From Rubinisphaera margarita (lineage in GTDB: Bacteria > Planctomycetota > Planctomycetia > Planctomycetales > Planctomycetaceae): a DNA stretch of 64,000 nucleotides. The position numbers were made by a program, and so were the translations under genes. A model generated the notes under the pieces. It was not told the DNA's origin, searched no databases, and worked only from the letters and a program-made list of their open reading frames with translations. Positions 1 to 9,475 of this stretch are shown here, in pieces; within the stretch, counting starts at the first letter, position 1, and the number at the start of each line of letters is the position of its first letter. Location of the stretch: positions 102,695 through 166,694 of the forward strand of contig NZ_JAKFGB010000010.1 in NCBI RefSeq assembly GCF_022267515.1, written 5' to 3'.

Positions 1-15
1 TCCGGTCCGCCGCGA

Positions 16-849
16 GTGAACTTGAAATCGCGATTTGAGCTGATCTCCCAGATGGGCATGGGAACAATGTCCAAGGTCTGGAAGGCCAACGATCGCCAAT
101 CGCAGCAGTTCGTCGCTCTGAAGATGATCGATCGCGATGCTCTGGAGAAAATGAACGCCCGCTTTCCCGGCCTGTCCCGGCCCGAGGAAGGTGCCGTCGG
201 AATGTCTCTGCAGCACCCCTGCATCGTCAAGACGCTCGAGTACGGCCTGAGCACCGAGAACGAGCCATTCATCGTGATGGAATACATCGACGGTTTCGGA
301 CTCCAGCAGCTGGTCGAACTTCAGAACGAAACACTCGAACGGTATCGGATGACCTGGATCATCAAAATGGGCGAGGCCCTGCACTATTTCCACGAACAGG
401 GCTGGATCCATCGCGATTTCTGCCCCAAAAACATTCTCACCACCGCGAATGGTCAGATTAAATTGATCGACTTCGGACTCGCGGTCCCGAATACTGCACC
501 GTTTCAGGCACCCGGAAACCGCACCGGCACAGCCGATTACATGGCTCCGGAACTGGTCCGGCGGCAGAAGACTGATCAGCGAATCGACGTCTATTCCTAC
601 GCGGTGACCTGCTTCCAGATGTTCTCCAATCAGCTTCCCTACGTTCGAGGCAAAACGCTGGATCAGATTGTTAAGAACCTCAACCGTCCGCCGAAAGAGA
701 TCCGTGAGGTCGCTCCGGGCATTCCCGATTCTGTCGCGCAGATCATCATGAAGGGTCTCGAAAAGAATCCCGATGACCGCTGGCAGTCGGTTCAGGAAAT
801 GACGACGGCCTTCCGGGCTCTGGTCCGCAAAAAGCCGAAAAAGGGCTGA
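16..849 (+). CDS. Serine/threonine protein kinase, minimal soluble catalytic domain
   Basis: Hanks-type Ser/Thr kinase that would phosphorylate protein substrates in the cytoplasm. Visible motifs in order: glycine loop MGMGTMSKVWKA (about residues 13-24), VALK lysine (about 35), catalytic loop HRDFCPKN (about 132), DFG (about 151), an APE-type segment MAPEL (about 176) and the lobe containing RIDVYSYAV. The 277 residues are essentially the kinase domain alone, with no transmembrane segment or sensor domain. The listed start is GTG. The frame stays open to the left edge of the window, so the true start could lie outside and the protein could be longer. Substrate unknown. Confidence 0.85.
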   Translation: MNLKSRFELISQMGMGTMSKVWKANDRQSQQFVALKMIDRDALEKMNARFPGLSRPEEGAVGMSLQHPCIVKTLEYGLSTENEPFIVMEYIDGFGLQQLVELQNETLERYRMTWIIKMGEALHYFHEQGWIHRDFCPKNILTTANGQIKLIDFGLAVPNTAPFQAPGNRTGTADYMAPELVRRQKTDQRIDVYSYAVTCFQMFSNQLPYVRGKTLDQIVKNLNRPPKEIREVAPGIPDSVAQIIMKGLEKNPDDRWQSVQEMTTAFRALVRKKPKKG

Positions 850-1021
850 TTCAACGTGATCAGCTGACAACTCGGAAATTCCGAGACAATGCCGGGGACT
901 CCTGCGGTTCAAGCAGCTATGATGTCTCCCCGTTTGCGGCGTCCCCAAGATCCCACCGCACGCTCTCGATCGCCACTCGCTCCATCCCACGGCTTTCCGG
1001 CCGTTCAACACGAAATTCGCC

Positions 1022-3010
1022 ATGCAGTCCAGTAAGCTTCTCTCCTCGCTCAATGCCTCGCAGCGAGATGCCGCGACGACATTCTCGGGACCGCTGCTCG
1101 TGCTGGCGGGAGCCGGGACGGGGAAAACTCGCGTCATCACCACGCGCATGGCCCTGCTGATCGGCCAGGGCGTTCCCGCTGAGCGTATTCTCTCAGTCAC
1201 GTTCACCAACAAAGCCGCCAAGGAAATGACCGAACGGTGCACGAACCTGATCGGTCGCCGCAAGACGAAGCCCTGGATTTCAACGTTTCACTCGCTCTGC
1301 GTGCGAATCCTCCGCGAAGAGATCGAACCACTCGGCTTTCGGCAGAACTTCACCATTATCGATCGCGGCGATCAGGAGTCGATGGCCCGGGAAGTGTTGC
1401 GTTCGATCCGCGTGCAGGACTCGGCTCTCAAGCCGGGCGATCTGCTTTCGATCATCAGTCGCTGGAAGTCAGCCGGCGTCTCCACCAGCCAGGCTCCCGA
1501 TGCCGCCACGGACGACCGTGAGTTTCTCGCCGCGATGGCATACCGCAAATACTGCGATCGCCTTCGAGCCCGTAACAGCGTCGACTTCGATGACCTGCTC
1601 CTGCTCACCGACAAACTGTTCAGCGAGTATCCGGACGCTCTGAAGCGACAACAGGATCGTTTCGATTATGTCCAGATCGACGAGTATCAGGACACGAACC
1701 AGCTGCAATTCCGGCTCGTTCAGGCGATGGTCGCCCCGCATAAGAATCTCTGTGTGGTTGGTGATGATGACCAGTCGATTTATGCCTGGCGCGGAGCCGA
1801 GGTGAAGCACATTCTGTCGTTTCAGACCCATTTCCCGACAGCGAAGGTCGTTCGGCTCGAAGACAACTATCGCTGCACCGATGAGATTCTGAACGTGGCG
1901 AACCGCCTTGTCAGTTACAATCGGGAACGGCACCGCAAAGTGCTGCGATCGACCAAACCAGCAGTTGAACCGGTCCGCTTCGAGAAGTTTCCCGATGAAG
2001 TCATCGAAGCCGAGCGGATTGGGCTCGAAATCAGCTATCTCATCGCGAAACGGAACTGCCAGCCGTCCGACTTCGCCATTCTGTTCCGCACCAACGAGCA
2101 GCCGCGGGCCTTCGAATCGGAACTCCGTCGTCGACAGATTCCGTACGTGATTCTCGGCAGCCAGTCGTTTTACGACCGTAAAGAAGTTCGCGATCTGCTG
2201 GCCTATCTGCGCGTGATCGTTCAGCCGCGGGACGAATCGGCGCTGCTGCGAATCATCAATACGCCCGCCCGGAACATCGGGACTTCCACCGTCGAAAAGG
2301 TGATGCAGCGGGCGATCCTGCAGGGAGATCCCTTTTTCAAAGCCGCCCAGGATGCGACAGCTCGGGGAGACCTGACACCGCGCGTTTCCCAGGCAATTAC
2401 GAACTTCGAACAGAAAATCGAGGGCTGGCGAAACCGGTTCCTGCGAAGTCCGCAGACATTGGCTCAGTCGTTCCGACAGCTGGTCGAAGAATTGAAGTAC
2501 CGGCAGGAAGTGGAAAAGCTCTACAAAGAGCCGGCCCAGGTCACCACGCGGCTGGAATCTATCGAGCAACTGGCCGATGCCCTCGACGATTATTCGCGTC
2601 GGTCGGCCAAGCCGAGTCTGCATCAGTTCCTCGATGAAATGACGCTCAACGATCGCGACGAATTCGGCTCCGATAACAAGAAAGAACTCGAACGGAACGC
2701 TGTCAAACTGCTGACGATCCACAGTGCGAAGGGACTTGAGTTCCCCCGCGTCTATCTGGTCGGAATGGAAGAGGGTCTCCTTCCGCATAAGCGTTCGGTC
2801 GAGGGAACGCGGCAGGATATCGAGGAAGAACGACGCCTCGCTTACGTGGCTGTGACCCGGGCTCAGGAGTCGCTGACAATGACCTTCGCCGAAACCCGTC
2901 GCAAATGGGGCAAACCGCGAAAGACGATCCCGTCCCGTTTTCTCTTCGAAATGCGAACCGATCAGCAGAACGACGAAGCCATGGCCGAAGAAGAAGCGGC
3001 TGCCGAATAG
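1022..3010 (+). CDS. pcrA: UvrD/PcrA/Rep-family superfamily 1 DNA helicase
   Basis: ATP-dependent 3'-5' DNA helicase of the UvrD/Rep family, expected to act in repair and replication restart. Seen: Q-motif region LNASQRDAA, Walker A AGAGTGKTR (about residues 30-38), motif Ia TFTNKAAKEM, Walker B DEYQDTN, motif III GDDDQSIYAWRGA, motif IV LEDNYRC, and motifs V/VI in TIHSAKGLEFPRV and AYVAVTRAQ. At 662 residues it is somewhat shorter than PcrA/UvrD (about 720), and the extreme C-terminal tail is acidic. Which of the three paralogous names fits cannot be decided from sequence alone. It follows the kinase by 172 bases, and no operon is evident. Confidence 0.9.
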   Translation: MQSSKLLSSLNASQRDAATTFSGPLLVLAGAGTGKTRVITTRMALLIGQGVPAERILSVTFTNKAAKEMTERCTNLIGRRKTKPWISTFHSLCVRILREEIEPLGFRQNFTIIDRGDQESMAREVLRSIRVQDSALKPGDLLSIISRWKSAGVSTSQAPDAATDDREFLAAMAYRKYCDRLRARNSVDFDDLLLLTDKLFSEYPDALKRQQDRFDYVQIDEYQDTNQLQFRLVQAMVAPHKNLCVVGDDDQSIYAWRGAEVKHILSFQTHFPTAKVVRLEDNYRCTDEILNVANRLVSYNRERHRKVLRSTKPAVEPVRFEKFPDEVIEAERIGLEISYLIAKRNCQPSDFAILFRTNEQPRAFESELRRRQIPYVILGSQSFYDRKEVRDLLAYLRVIVQPRDESALLRIINTPARNIGTSTVEKVMQRAILQGDPFFKAAQDATARGDLTPRVSQAITNFEQKIEGWRNRFLRSPQTLAQSFRQLVEELKYRQEVEKLYKEPAQVTTRLESIEQLADALDDYSRRSAKPSLHQFLDEMTLNDRDEFGSDNKKELERNAVKLLTIHSAKGLEFPRVYLVGMEEGLLPHKRSVEGTRQDIEEERRLAYVAVTRAQESLTMTFAETRRKWGKPRKTIPSRFLFEMRTDQQNDEAMAEEEAAAE

Positions 3011-3030
3011 TCGCCTGCAACGGGATGCCT

Positions 3031-3171
3031 CAGAGGTGTACCTCTGAGTCGCGTCCGCGACAGGAAGCAGGTATCCCGCCGGTCTTGGGGTTAAAGTCGA
3101 GGGATTCAGGACGCCGGTCACCGACTTCCTGTGGCTTCGTCCCCGAGACGCACGCGTCTGGGCCATCCGTT
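3031..3171. repeat. REP-like palindromic repeats in the pcrA downstream gap
   Basis: The 383-base gap after the helicase holds no convincing gene. It contains a perfect 16-base palindrome CAGAGGTGTACCTCTG (3031-3046). A second element at 3125-3171 has the core GACGCACGCGTCTGGGCCAT, nearly identical over about 45 bases to 47771-47821 beside the RAYT transposase gene. These look like members of one REP family. Confidence 0.7.
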
Positions 3172-3393
3172 CTTCGATGGCATTCTGGATCAGCGACCGC
3201 GAATCAGTCGGTGGAAATCGGTTTCCCACGTCCGGAATGCCGCTGGCTTCTCCGCATGGGCGTGCAAATGACAAATTAGCGAACTATACTGATCGCTCGA
3301 CTTTTTCGACGCTCCGCCGCTCTCACAGCGACTCGCCGGACGCTTGCGTCATCGACATTTTGCAGACTGAATAGACAGAGACCTTACAGAACA

Positions 3394-4311
3394 ATGCCGC
3401 AACTCACGATTCAGCCCGGTCAGACGAAAATTGGATTCATTGGGACAGGCGTGATGGGCCGCAGCATGGCCGGTCATCTGATCAAAGCCGGATTCAGCCT
3501 CTCGGTCTACTCGCGGACCAAAGAGAAGTCGCAGGACGTGCTCGATCAGGGTGCTCAGTGGTGCGACAGTCCGAAAGCAGTCGCCGAGCAGTCCGATGTC
3601 GTTTTCGCCATCGTTGGCTTCCCGAAGGATGTCCGCGAAGTCTTCCTCGGCGAACAGGGAACGCTGGCCGGTGCGAAAGAAGGTTCTGTGCTTGTCGACA
3701 TGACCACGAGCGAGCCGTCGCTGGCTGTCGAAATTTACGAAGCCGCCAAGGCCAAGGGCGTGCACGCTGTCGATGCCCCGGTTTCCGGAGGAGACATCGG
3801 AGCTCGCAATGCGGCTCTTTCAATCATGATTGGCGGCGATGAAGACGTCGTGACCGCTCTGAATCCCTGCTGGGAAGCGATGGGAAAAACGATCGTCTAT
3901 CAGGGCAAAGCCGGTTCCGGCCAGCACACGAAGATGGTCAATCAGACGCTGATCGCCACAGGCATGATCGGCGTCTGCGAAGCTCTGCTTTACGCCTACA
4001 AAGCGGGTCTCGATCTGGAAACGGTGATGAAATCCGTTTCTTCCGGGGCAGCCGGCAGCTGGTCGCTGTCGAACTACGGCCCGCGAATGATGAAGAACGA
4101 TTTCGATCCCGGCTTCTTTGTCGAACACTTCATCAAGGACATGGGCATCGCCCTGGCGGAAGCTCGTCGGATGCAGATCTCGCTGCCGGGCCTGGCGATG
4201 GCTCAGCAGCTCTACATCTCTCTGCAGGCTCTGGGGCACGGTCGCGATGGCGTTCAGGCTCTGGTGCTGGCTCTGGCGGAAATGTCCAAAATCGACTGGA
4301 AGAGTCGCTAA
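3394..4311 (+). CDS. NAD(P)-dependent beta-hydroxyacid dehydrogenase (HIBADH/tartronate semialdehyde reductase family)
   Basis: Oxidoreductase of the 3-hydroxyisobutyrate dehydrogenase/2-hydroxy-3-oxopropionate reductase family. The N-terminal Rossmann motif is GFIGTGVMGRSMAGH (about residues 14-28), the substrate-binding segment is DAPVSGGDIGARNA (about 128-141), and the catalytic lysine lies in GSGQHTKMVNQ (about 171-181). The length of 305 residues is close to the usual 290-300. Substrate cannot be fixed: tartronate semialdehyde, 3-hydroxyisobutyrate and succinic semialdehyde reductases share these motifs. It is followed 107 bases later by dapA on the same strand; a functional link is not obvious. 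Confidence 0.85.
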   Translation: MPQLTIQPGQTKIGFIGTGVMGRSMAGHLIKAGFSLSVYSRTKEKSQDVLDQGAQWCDSPKAVAEQSDVVFAIVGFPKDVREVFLGEQGTLAGAKEGSVLVDMTTSEPSLAVEIYEAAKAKGVHAVDAPVSGGDIGARNAALSIMIGGDEDVVTALNPCWEAMGKTIVYQGKAGSGQHTKMVNQTLIATGMIGVCEALLYAYKAGLDLETVMKSVSSGAAGSWSLSNYGPRMMKNDFDPGFFVEHFIKDMGIALAEARRMQISLPGLAMAQQLYISLQALGHGRDGVQALVLALAEMSKIDWKSR

Positions 4312-4418
4312 TCTCCAACAGGCCGAACATCACGATCGCCGGCTGTGTCTGAACTCATCTGCTTCAGTCGGCATTCACTTTTCATTCATTCAACGGTATC
4401 CAGCAAACAGGTTTGAAC

Positions 4419-5303
4419 ATGACGCGCAAAGGGGAGATGTTTCGGGGAGTGACAGTAGCTCTGGTCACTCCCTTCAAAGACAATCAGGTCGACGAACAGG
4501 GTCTGCGGAAACTGGTCGATGAACTGATCGATGCTGGCGTGGAAGCGCTGGCACCCTGCGGCACCACCGGCGAAAGTCCAACACTTTCGCACGATGAACA
4601 CGACCGCGTCATCGCCATTGTCTGCGAGCAGTCGAACGGACGGGCCAAAGTCATGGCCGGGACCGGTTCGAACAGCACGGCCGAAGCGATCCGCCTGACG
4701 AAGCACGCCAAATCGGCGGGAGCCGACGGCGCTCTGGTTGTCTCGCCCTACTACAACAAGCCGATGCAGTCGGGCTTCTATGAGCACTACAAGGCCGTCG
4801 CCGAAGAAGGCGGACTGCCGGTCGTGGTCTACAACATCCCGGGACGATCCGCCAAGAATATCGAGCCGGAAACAATTCTCCGACTGGCCGAACTGGAAAA
4901 CATTGTGGCTGTGAAGGAAGCGACCGGGTCGATGGACCAGGCATCGCAAATCCTCGGTGGCTCGAACCTGACGGTTCTCTCCGGCGACGACAGCCTGACT
5001 CTGCCGATGATGTCGATGGGCGGAAGCGGCGTCGTGTCCGTGGTTGGTAACATCGTTGCCAAAGACGTGAAAGCCATGGTCGACGCGGCTCTGGCCGGTA
5101 ACTGGGACGAAGCCCGAACACTGCATTTCAAGCTGTTCGGTCTCTGCCGCGATATGCTTTCGCTGGCCACCAATCCGATTCCCGTCAAAGCGGCAATGGC
5201 TCTGCTCGGCCGCGACACGGGAGATCTCCGGCTGCCGCTGACGAGGCTCGAAGACGCCGGCGTCGCCAGCCTCAAGAAAACTTTGTCGGCGTACGGATTG
5301 TAA
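4419..5303 (+). CDS. dapA: 4-hydroxy-tetrahydrodipicolinate synthase
   Basis: Condenses pyruvate with aspartate semialdehyde in the first committed step of diaminopimelate/lysine synthesis; cytoplasmic TIM barrel. Seen: GTTGES substrate loop (about residue 48), catalytic tyrosine in VVYNIPGRS (about 139), and Schiff-base lysine in VAVKEATGS (about 167). Start chosen at ATG 4419, which has an AGG-type ribosome site about 7 bases upstream. ATG 4437 would give MFRGVTVALVTPF, the usual family N-terminus, but its GGGGAG lies directly against the start codon. Related aldolases (N-acetylneuraminate lyase, KDG aldolase) are less likely given the overall match. Confidence 0.88.
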   Translation: MTRKGEMFRGVTVALVTPFKDNQVDEQGLRKLVDELIDAGVEALAPCGTTGESPTLSHDEHDRVIAIVCEQSNGRAKVMAGTGSNSTAEAIRLTKHAKSAGADGALVVSPYYNKPMQSGFYEHYKAVAEEGGLPVVVYNIPGRSAKNIEPETILRLAELENIVAVKEATGSMDQASQILGGSNLTVLSGDDSLTLPMMSMGGSGVVSVVGNIVAKDVKAMVDAALAGNWDEARTLHFKLFGLCRDMLSLATNPIPVKAAMALLGRDTGDLRLPLTRLEDAGVASLKKTLSAYGL

Positions 5304-5453
5304 TCGGCCGAATTCTCTCCAGAATAGCGGAGACTGCCACCTGGCCGTTCCCGATGTGTAGAATTTGACCTCGGGACGGCAGCTCTTTGCGTACGGTGGC
5401 CGACGATCCCAACTTTGAAGGTGCTCACTGACCATTAACGTGGAGTCGATCTG

Positions 5454-6746
5454 GTGATTTTCGGTTTCGGTAAAAAGAGCCAGGATGATGACCTGGAAGA
5501 TGAAGTCGAACTCGTCCTCTTTCAGGGAACGATCAGCGGCGTGGAAGTCGACATTGCCGCTCACGCTCGCCTGGCCGAAGTCGGTCTGCTGCGGGCCAAA
5601 GAACTTGTCACCGACGCCCTCGAACGCCGAGCCGAAATGCTCCGGATCGAACCGAAGGGCGAAAAAGGGGCCATGGTCCAGCTGTATGTCGACGGCATCG
5701 GCTATTCCGGCGGTCGGCTGATCGGCAAAGAAGCGATTGCCGTGACGCAGGTCCTCAAGCTGGTCGGCGGCATGGATCCCAAAGACCGAACCAAGCCACA
5801 GACAGGTGGAATTCGAGCCGAGTTCGATGACCGCAAATATCTGCTCGTCATTGAAACACGCCCCGGCAAGGAAGGCGAACGCCTCAACCTGCATCTGGTC
5901 GACGTCAAGAATGCCAAATACAGTCCGTCCGAGCTTGGCTTCAGTGAGGAGTCAATCGCGAAGATTCGCGAGATGACGGGAAAGAAAGGTATTGTCCTGG
6001 CGGCGGGTCCTCCAGGATCGGGCGTTACCAGTCTGGCATTCGCGATTATTCGAGGGATCGATGCCTACGTCCAGGCGACCTTTGCTCTGTTCGACACGGG
6101 ACATCGCGAGTTGGGCAGTGTCTCGAAGTTCGAGCGTCGCGAGGGCGAGGAACTCGGCACGGCTCTGCAGCGGCTGATTCGTATGGAAGGCGATGTCGCC
6201 TTCGTCGAGCCGTTCGACAATGAAAAAACGGTCCGGGAGGCCATTGAGAAGCATGAAGAGATCACAATGGTCTCGGAAATGAAGGCCCGAGATGCCGCTT
6301 CGGCGATCGAAAACCTGGGCAAGATTCTCAAAGATCCCAAGAGTGTCGCGGAAGCGGTAAACGGCGTCTTCGGGCAGAAGCTGATTCGCAGGCTCTGCGA
6401 AAAATGCAAGCAGCCCTACCGTCCGAACCCAAAGCTGATTCAAAAGGTCGGACTGCCGGAAGATGTGCAGACGCTGTATCGTCCGCCTCAGCCGGAACCA
6501 GGCGAGGATCTCCGACCGTGCCGTCGCTGTGGCGGAAGTGGATATCTGGGCCGAGCCGCGATGATTGAACTCATCGAGATGACCGACGACATGAAGAAAG
6601 TCGTGGCAGCTGGTGGAGATGCCGCAGCGATCAAGGCGCAGGCCCGCAAAGAGAAGATGCTCACCTTCAAAGAAGAGGGGCTGAAATACGTCGCCGAAGG
6701 CGAAACCTCCCTGGAAGAACTGCAACGAGTCTTCCGCGCTCAATAG
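5454..6746 (+). CDS. PilB/GspE-like secretion ATPase homologue with degenerate nucleotide-binding motifs
   Basis: Resembles type II secretion/type IV pilus ATPases across its central and C-terminal parts, ending in the family's tetracysteine zinc site (CEKC at about 315 and CRRC at about 352) and a C-terminal helix region. However, the Walker A equivalent reads AGPPGSGVTS (about residues 183-192), with valine in place of the essential lysine. The Walker B/Asp-box region reads VAFVEPFDNEKT instead of the usual ILVGEIRD-type sequence, and the His box is missing. GTG start with GGAG 8 bases upstream. Probably a non-hydrolysing structural or regulatory paralogue; no other pilus genes are nearby. 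Confidence 0.8.
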   Translation: MIFGFGKKSQDDDLEDEVELVLFQGTISGVEVDIAAHARLAEVGLLRAKELVTDALERRAEMLRIEPKGEKGAMVQLYVDGIGYSGGRLIGKEAIAVTQVLKLVGGMDPKDRTKPQTGGIRAEFDDRKYLLVIETRPGKEGERLNLHLVDVKNAKYSPSELGFSEESIAKIREMTGKKGIVLAAGPPGSGVTSLAFAIIRGIDAYVQATFALFDTGHRELGSVSKFERREGEELGTALQRLIRMEGDVAFVEPFDNEKTVREAIEKHEEITMVSEMKARDAASAIENLGKILKDPKSVAEAVNGVFGQKLIRRLCEKCKQPYRPNPKLIQKVGLPEDVQTLYRPPQPEPGEDLRPCRRCGGSGYLGRAAMIELIEMTDDMKKVVAAGGDAAAIKAQARKEKMLTFKEEGLKYVAEGETSLEELQRVFRAQ

Positions 6747-6787
6747 AAGACTCGTCGCGACGATTTGCTCACACCTCTCAACTCCGA

Positions 6788-8233
6788 TCAGGTGACGTTA
6801 ATTTCACGCCAGCTCTGTTCTACGCGGTTCCAGGCGGTCTGAATCACATCCGGCAGGCCCACGCCATGCAGAGCATTTCCGGCGAGTTCGAGACCGCGCT
6901 GTTCTGAGAACTGCCGTTCGATCTCGCTGATTCGCTGCTGATGCCCAACGTGGTACTGAGGCATGGCCCCGTTCCAGCGAACGACTCGAGTCAGCTCCGG
7001 TTTTCCCTGAATGCCGAAGATCTGTTCGAGTTCGCCACAGGCCAGCTCGGTCAGTTCCTCATCGGACTGTTCGAGCAACTGTTGCTGCAGCGCCCCGCCT
7101 ATGAAGGTGCGGAGTTGAATACGCCCCTCGGGAGCTCGATCCGGAAACTTACGGCTCGTACAGGAGACGGCCAGAACCTTCCGCTGTTCAATCGCCGGGA
7201 TCACCAGGCCGAAGCATTTCATGTCGTGCTGAATCTGATCGAGCCGATAGCCGGTAAGCACGATAGCCGCCGAGGCGTACTCGATCTGCTGCAGAGATGA
7301 GGTCAACTCCGGTAGAGCTTCTCGCAGTATGCCGGCAGCCACATGACTCGGCACGGCGAGAATGACAGCATCGTAGGTTTCCGTTTGCTCTCGCGATGTA
7401 ACGCTCCATCGCCCATCATCGGTCTTTGACACCTGAGTGACCGGAGTCCCGGAACGGATCTGAACGTCATCCTGAATCGCCGAGACGAGTGCGTCCTGCA
7501 GCACCGACATGCCGCGATCGAACGAAAGAAACAGTCCGTAACGGGCGCCGCTCGCCTGGCTTTCAGCGGAAGCCTTCCTGGCTTTCGATTTCTTTGCCTC
7601 GTGAAGCACGCCCTTGAGCACACTCCCATGCTCGGCTTCCATCTCGAGAAAACGAGGCAGCGTGGAGCGAAGTCCCAGCTTGTCGGGGTCGGCGGTGTAG
7701 ATGCCGCCGATCATCGGCTGGATCATTCGCTCAAACGCCTCTCGGCCAAACCGGCGACGAGCAAACGAGGAGAGCGATTCATCCTCTTGAGGCTGCGGCC
7801 GGATTAAGTATTCCTGCAGCACACGCATCTTCCCGGCCGGGGAGAGGATCTTCGTTTTCAGAAAGGCCTTCAGATCGCGCGGAGCCATCAGATCGAACCC
7901 GACCGGCGTGGGCAGCGGGCGGCCGCGGCGGAGAATCAGGCTCTTGCGGAATCGCTTGTCGGTTTCGATCAGCCGGTCGCTCAGCCCCAGTTCTTTCGAC
8001 AGTTCAAGCGCAGCCGGCTTGTTCGTGATGAACATGTCGGCTCCCGTCTCGAGCAGATAACCATCCTGCTCGATGGTGCCGAAGACGCCGCCCAGACGAT
8101 CCGAGGACTCGAACAAATCGATCGCGACCGGCCGCGATGCCGATCTACCCAGGTTGACCAGGCGATGGCAGGCGGCCAGTCCGCTGATGCCTCCGCCGAT
8201 CACGGCCCATCGCTGCGGCTGGTCGTGCGACAT
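6788..8233 (-). CDS. hemY: Protoporphyrinogen oxidase, FAD-dependent HemY type
   Basis: Oxidises protoporphyrinogen IX to protoporphyrin IX in haem synthesis. The N-terminal dinucleotide-binding motif AVIGGGISGLAACHRL and the ETGADMFITN segment identify the FAD amine-oxidase-like PPO family. Start at ATG 8233 gives 481 residues and leaves 10 bases after hemE; the longer frame from 8275 would overlap hemE and lacks family similarity in its first 14 residues. It forms a two-gene haem operon with hemE on the minus strand. The sequence between residues 200 and 225 has a Lys/Ala-rich loop (KKSKARKAS). Confidence 0.88.
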   Translation of the reverse strand: MSHDQPQRWAVIGGGISGLAACHRLVNLGRSASRPVAIDLFESSDRLGGVFGTIEQDGYLLETGADMFITNKPAALELSKELGLSDRLIETDKRFRKSLILRRGRPLPTPVGFDLMAPRDLKAFLKTKILSPAGKMRVLQEYLIRPQPQEDESLSSFARRRFGREAFERMIQPMIGGIYTADPDKLGLRSTLPRFLEMEAEHGSVLKGVLHEAKKSKARKASAESQASGARYGLFLSFDRGMSVLQDALVSAIQDDVQIRSGTPVTQVSKTDDGRWSVTSREQTETYDAVILAVPSHVAAGILREALPELTSSLQQIEYASAAIVLTGYRLDQIQHDMKCFGLVIPAIEQRKVLAVSCTSRKFPDRAPEGRIQLRTFIGGALQQQLLEQSDEELTELACGELEQIFGIQGKPELTRVVRWNGAMPQYHVGHQQRISEIERQFSEQRGLELAGNALHGVGLPDVIQTAWNRVEQSWREINVT

Positions 8234-8243
8234 GCCAGACACC

Positions 8244-9281
8244 TCAGCGCGCACCCAGTTCGTGCACGATCTCAACCAGAGCTTTCACGTTCTCCGGCTT
8301 CATGTCCGGCATCACGCCATGGCCGAGATTGAAGATATGGCCGGGCTGTCCATTCGCCTTCTCCAGCACCGCGGCGGCTCGTTCGCGAATCGTGGGAATG
8401 TCGGCGAAGAGTGTGACCGGATCGAGGTTCCCCTGAATGGCGACGTCGTGCCCCAGGACCGCCCAGGCCTTGCGAAGATCGACACGCCAGTCGACCCCCA
8501 TCACTGCCCCGCCCGCTTCTCGCTGGAGTGGCAGAAGGGCGGGGTTGCCGGTCAGGAAGTTGATCACCGGCCCGTGAGCAGAAACGGTTTCAATCACTCT
8601 CTGCGTGTAAGGAAAGACGTACTTCTCGTAGTCGTCCGGCGACAGGCATCCGGCCCAGCTGTCGAACAACTGCACGGCCTGGCAGCCTTCTTCGAACTGA
8701 CGGATCAGATACCGCGAGATCGAATTCGACAGCCGCGACATCACGGCGTCCCACATCGCCGGGTCGTTGTACATCATCGTTTTTGTCGCGATGTAGCTCT
8801 TGCTGCCGCCCCCTTCAATGGCGTACGAAGCGAGCGTGAAGGGAGCCCCGGCAAAGCCGAGCAGCGGAATGTCTTCGGGCAGGTCCCGTCGAATCAGCCG
8901 AATGGCGTCGTACACGAAGCCAAGATCGTCGAGCGATTCGACTTCCTTAAAGCGATCGACATCGGCAGCCGTCCGCAACGGGTTGTGAATCTTCGGCCCT
9001 TCGCCTTTTTCATACGTCAGGTCGATGCCCATCGGCACGAGCATCGGGAGGAGATCGGCGAACAGAATCGCGGCGTCGACGCCGAGCACCTGCTGAGCAG
9101 TCAACGTGACTTCGGCGGCCAGTTCCGGCGTGTGGCAAAGCTCGATGAACGTCACCTTACTGCGGACGGCCATGTACTCGGGCAGATAGCGTCCCGCCTG
9201 CCGCATGATCCAGATCGGCGTGGTGTCGACCGGTTCGCGGCGAATGGCTTTCATCATCCGGGACTGTTCGTAGGCAGGCAT
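8244..9281 (-). CDS. hemE: Uroporphyrinogen III decarboxylase
   Basis: Decarboxylates uroporphyrinogen III to coproporphyrinogen III. The N-terminal family signature PIWIMRQAGRYLPEY (about residues 22-36) carries the substrate-binding arginines. The second signature GFAGAPFTLASY (about 138-149) and the C-terminal NLGHGVMPD (about 321-329) are clear. At 345 residues it has normal family length. It lies immediately upstream of hemY in the same transcript, so these two steps of the haem pathway are co-expressed. The other haem-related genes in the window (ctaA, ctaB) are some 20 kb away at the oxidase locus. Confidence 0.95.
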   Translation of the reverse strand: MPAYEQSRMMKAIRREPVDTTPIWIMRQAGRYLPEYMAVRSKVTFIELCHTPELAAEVTLTAQQVLGVDAAILFADLLPMLVPMGIDLTYEKGEGPKIHNPLRTAADVDRFKEVESLDDLGFVYDAIRLIRRDLPEDIPLLGFAGAPFTLASYAIEGGGSKSYIATKTMMYNDPAMWDAVMSRLSNSISRYLIRQFEEGCQAVQLFDSWAGCLSPDDYEKYVFPYTQRVIETVSAHGPVINFLTGNPALLPLQREAGGAVMGVDWRVDLRKAWAVLGHDVAIQGNLDPVTLFADIPTIRERAAAVLEKANGQPGHIFNLGHGVMPDMKPENVKALVEIVHELGAR

Positions 9282-9374
9282 GAACTCTCCAGCAGCGGGC
9301 TCAATAGGTGAAGGGAGCCAGCCGCAGCCGGCAATGATGAGAGGGCGGAACTAAAATCAATCATCAACGTATGC

Positions 9375-9391
9375 CACTGGCTCCGCCAGTG
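9375..9391. repeat. CACTGG/CCAGTG palindromic repeat
   Basis: CACTGGCTCCGCCAGTG in the gap between hemE and the receiver-like gene. Near-identical palindromes occur at about 31465-31482 and 23435-23452, all intergenic, so this is a small dispersed repeat family. No gene lies in 9282-9475. Confidence 0.6.
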
Positions 9392-9475
9392 TTTCGAACA
9401 CGCCGGCTTTCTTTTCGCACTGACAGAGCCAGCGCCATCCGACGTTGTTGACGAAGAAAATCGATCCGCCCCAGA

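Noticed and set aside
1469..3274. Long minus-strand open frame (601 codons) opposite the helicase gene
   Set aside because: Shadow of the GC-rich helicase gene; composition low-complexity, no recognisable domain, no ribosome site.
4386..5894. Long minus-strand open frame opposite dapA and the PilB-like gene
   Set aside because: Antisense to two well-supported genes; no family resemblance.
8073..9311. Plus-strand open frame of 412 codons across hemE/hemY
   Set aside because: Antisense shadow of hemE; no ribosome site.
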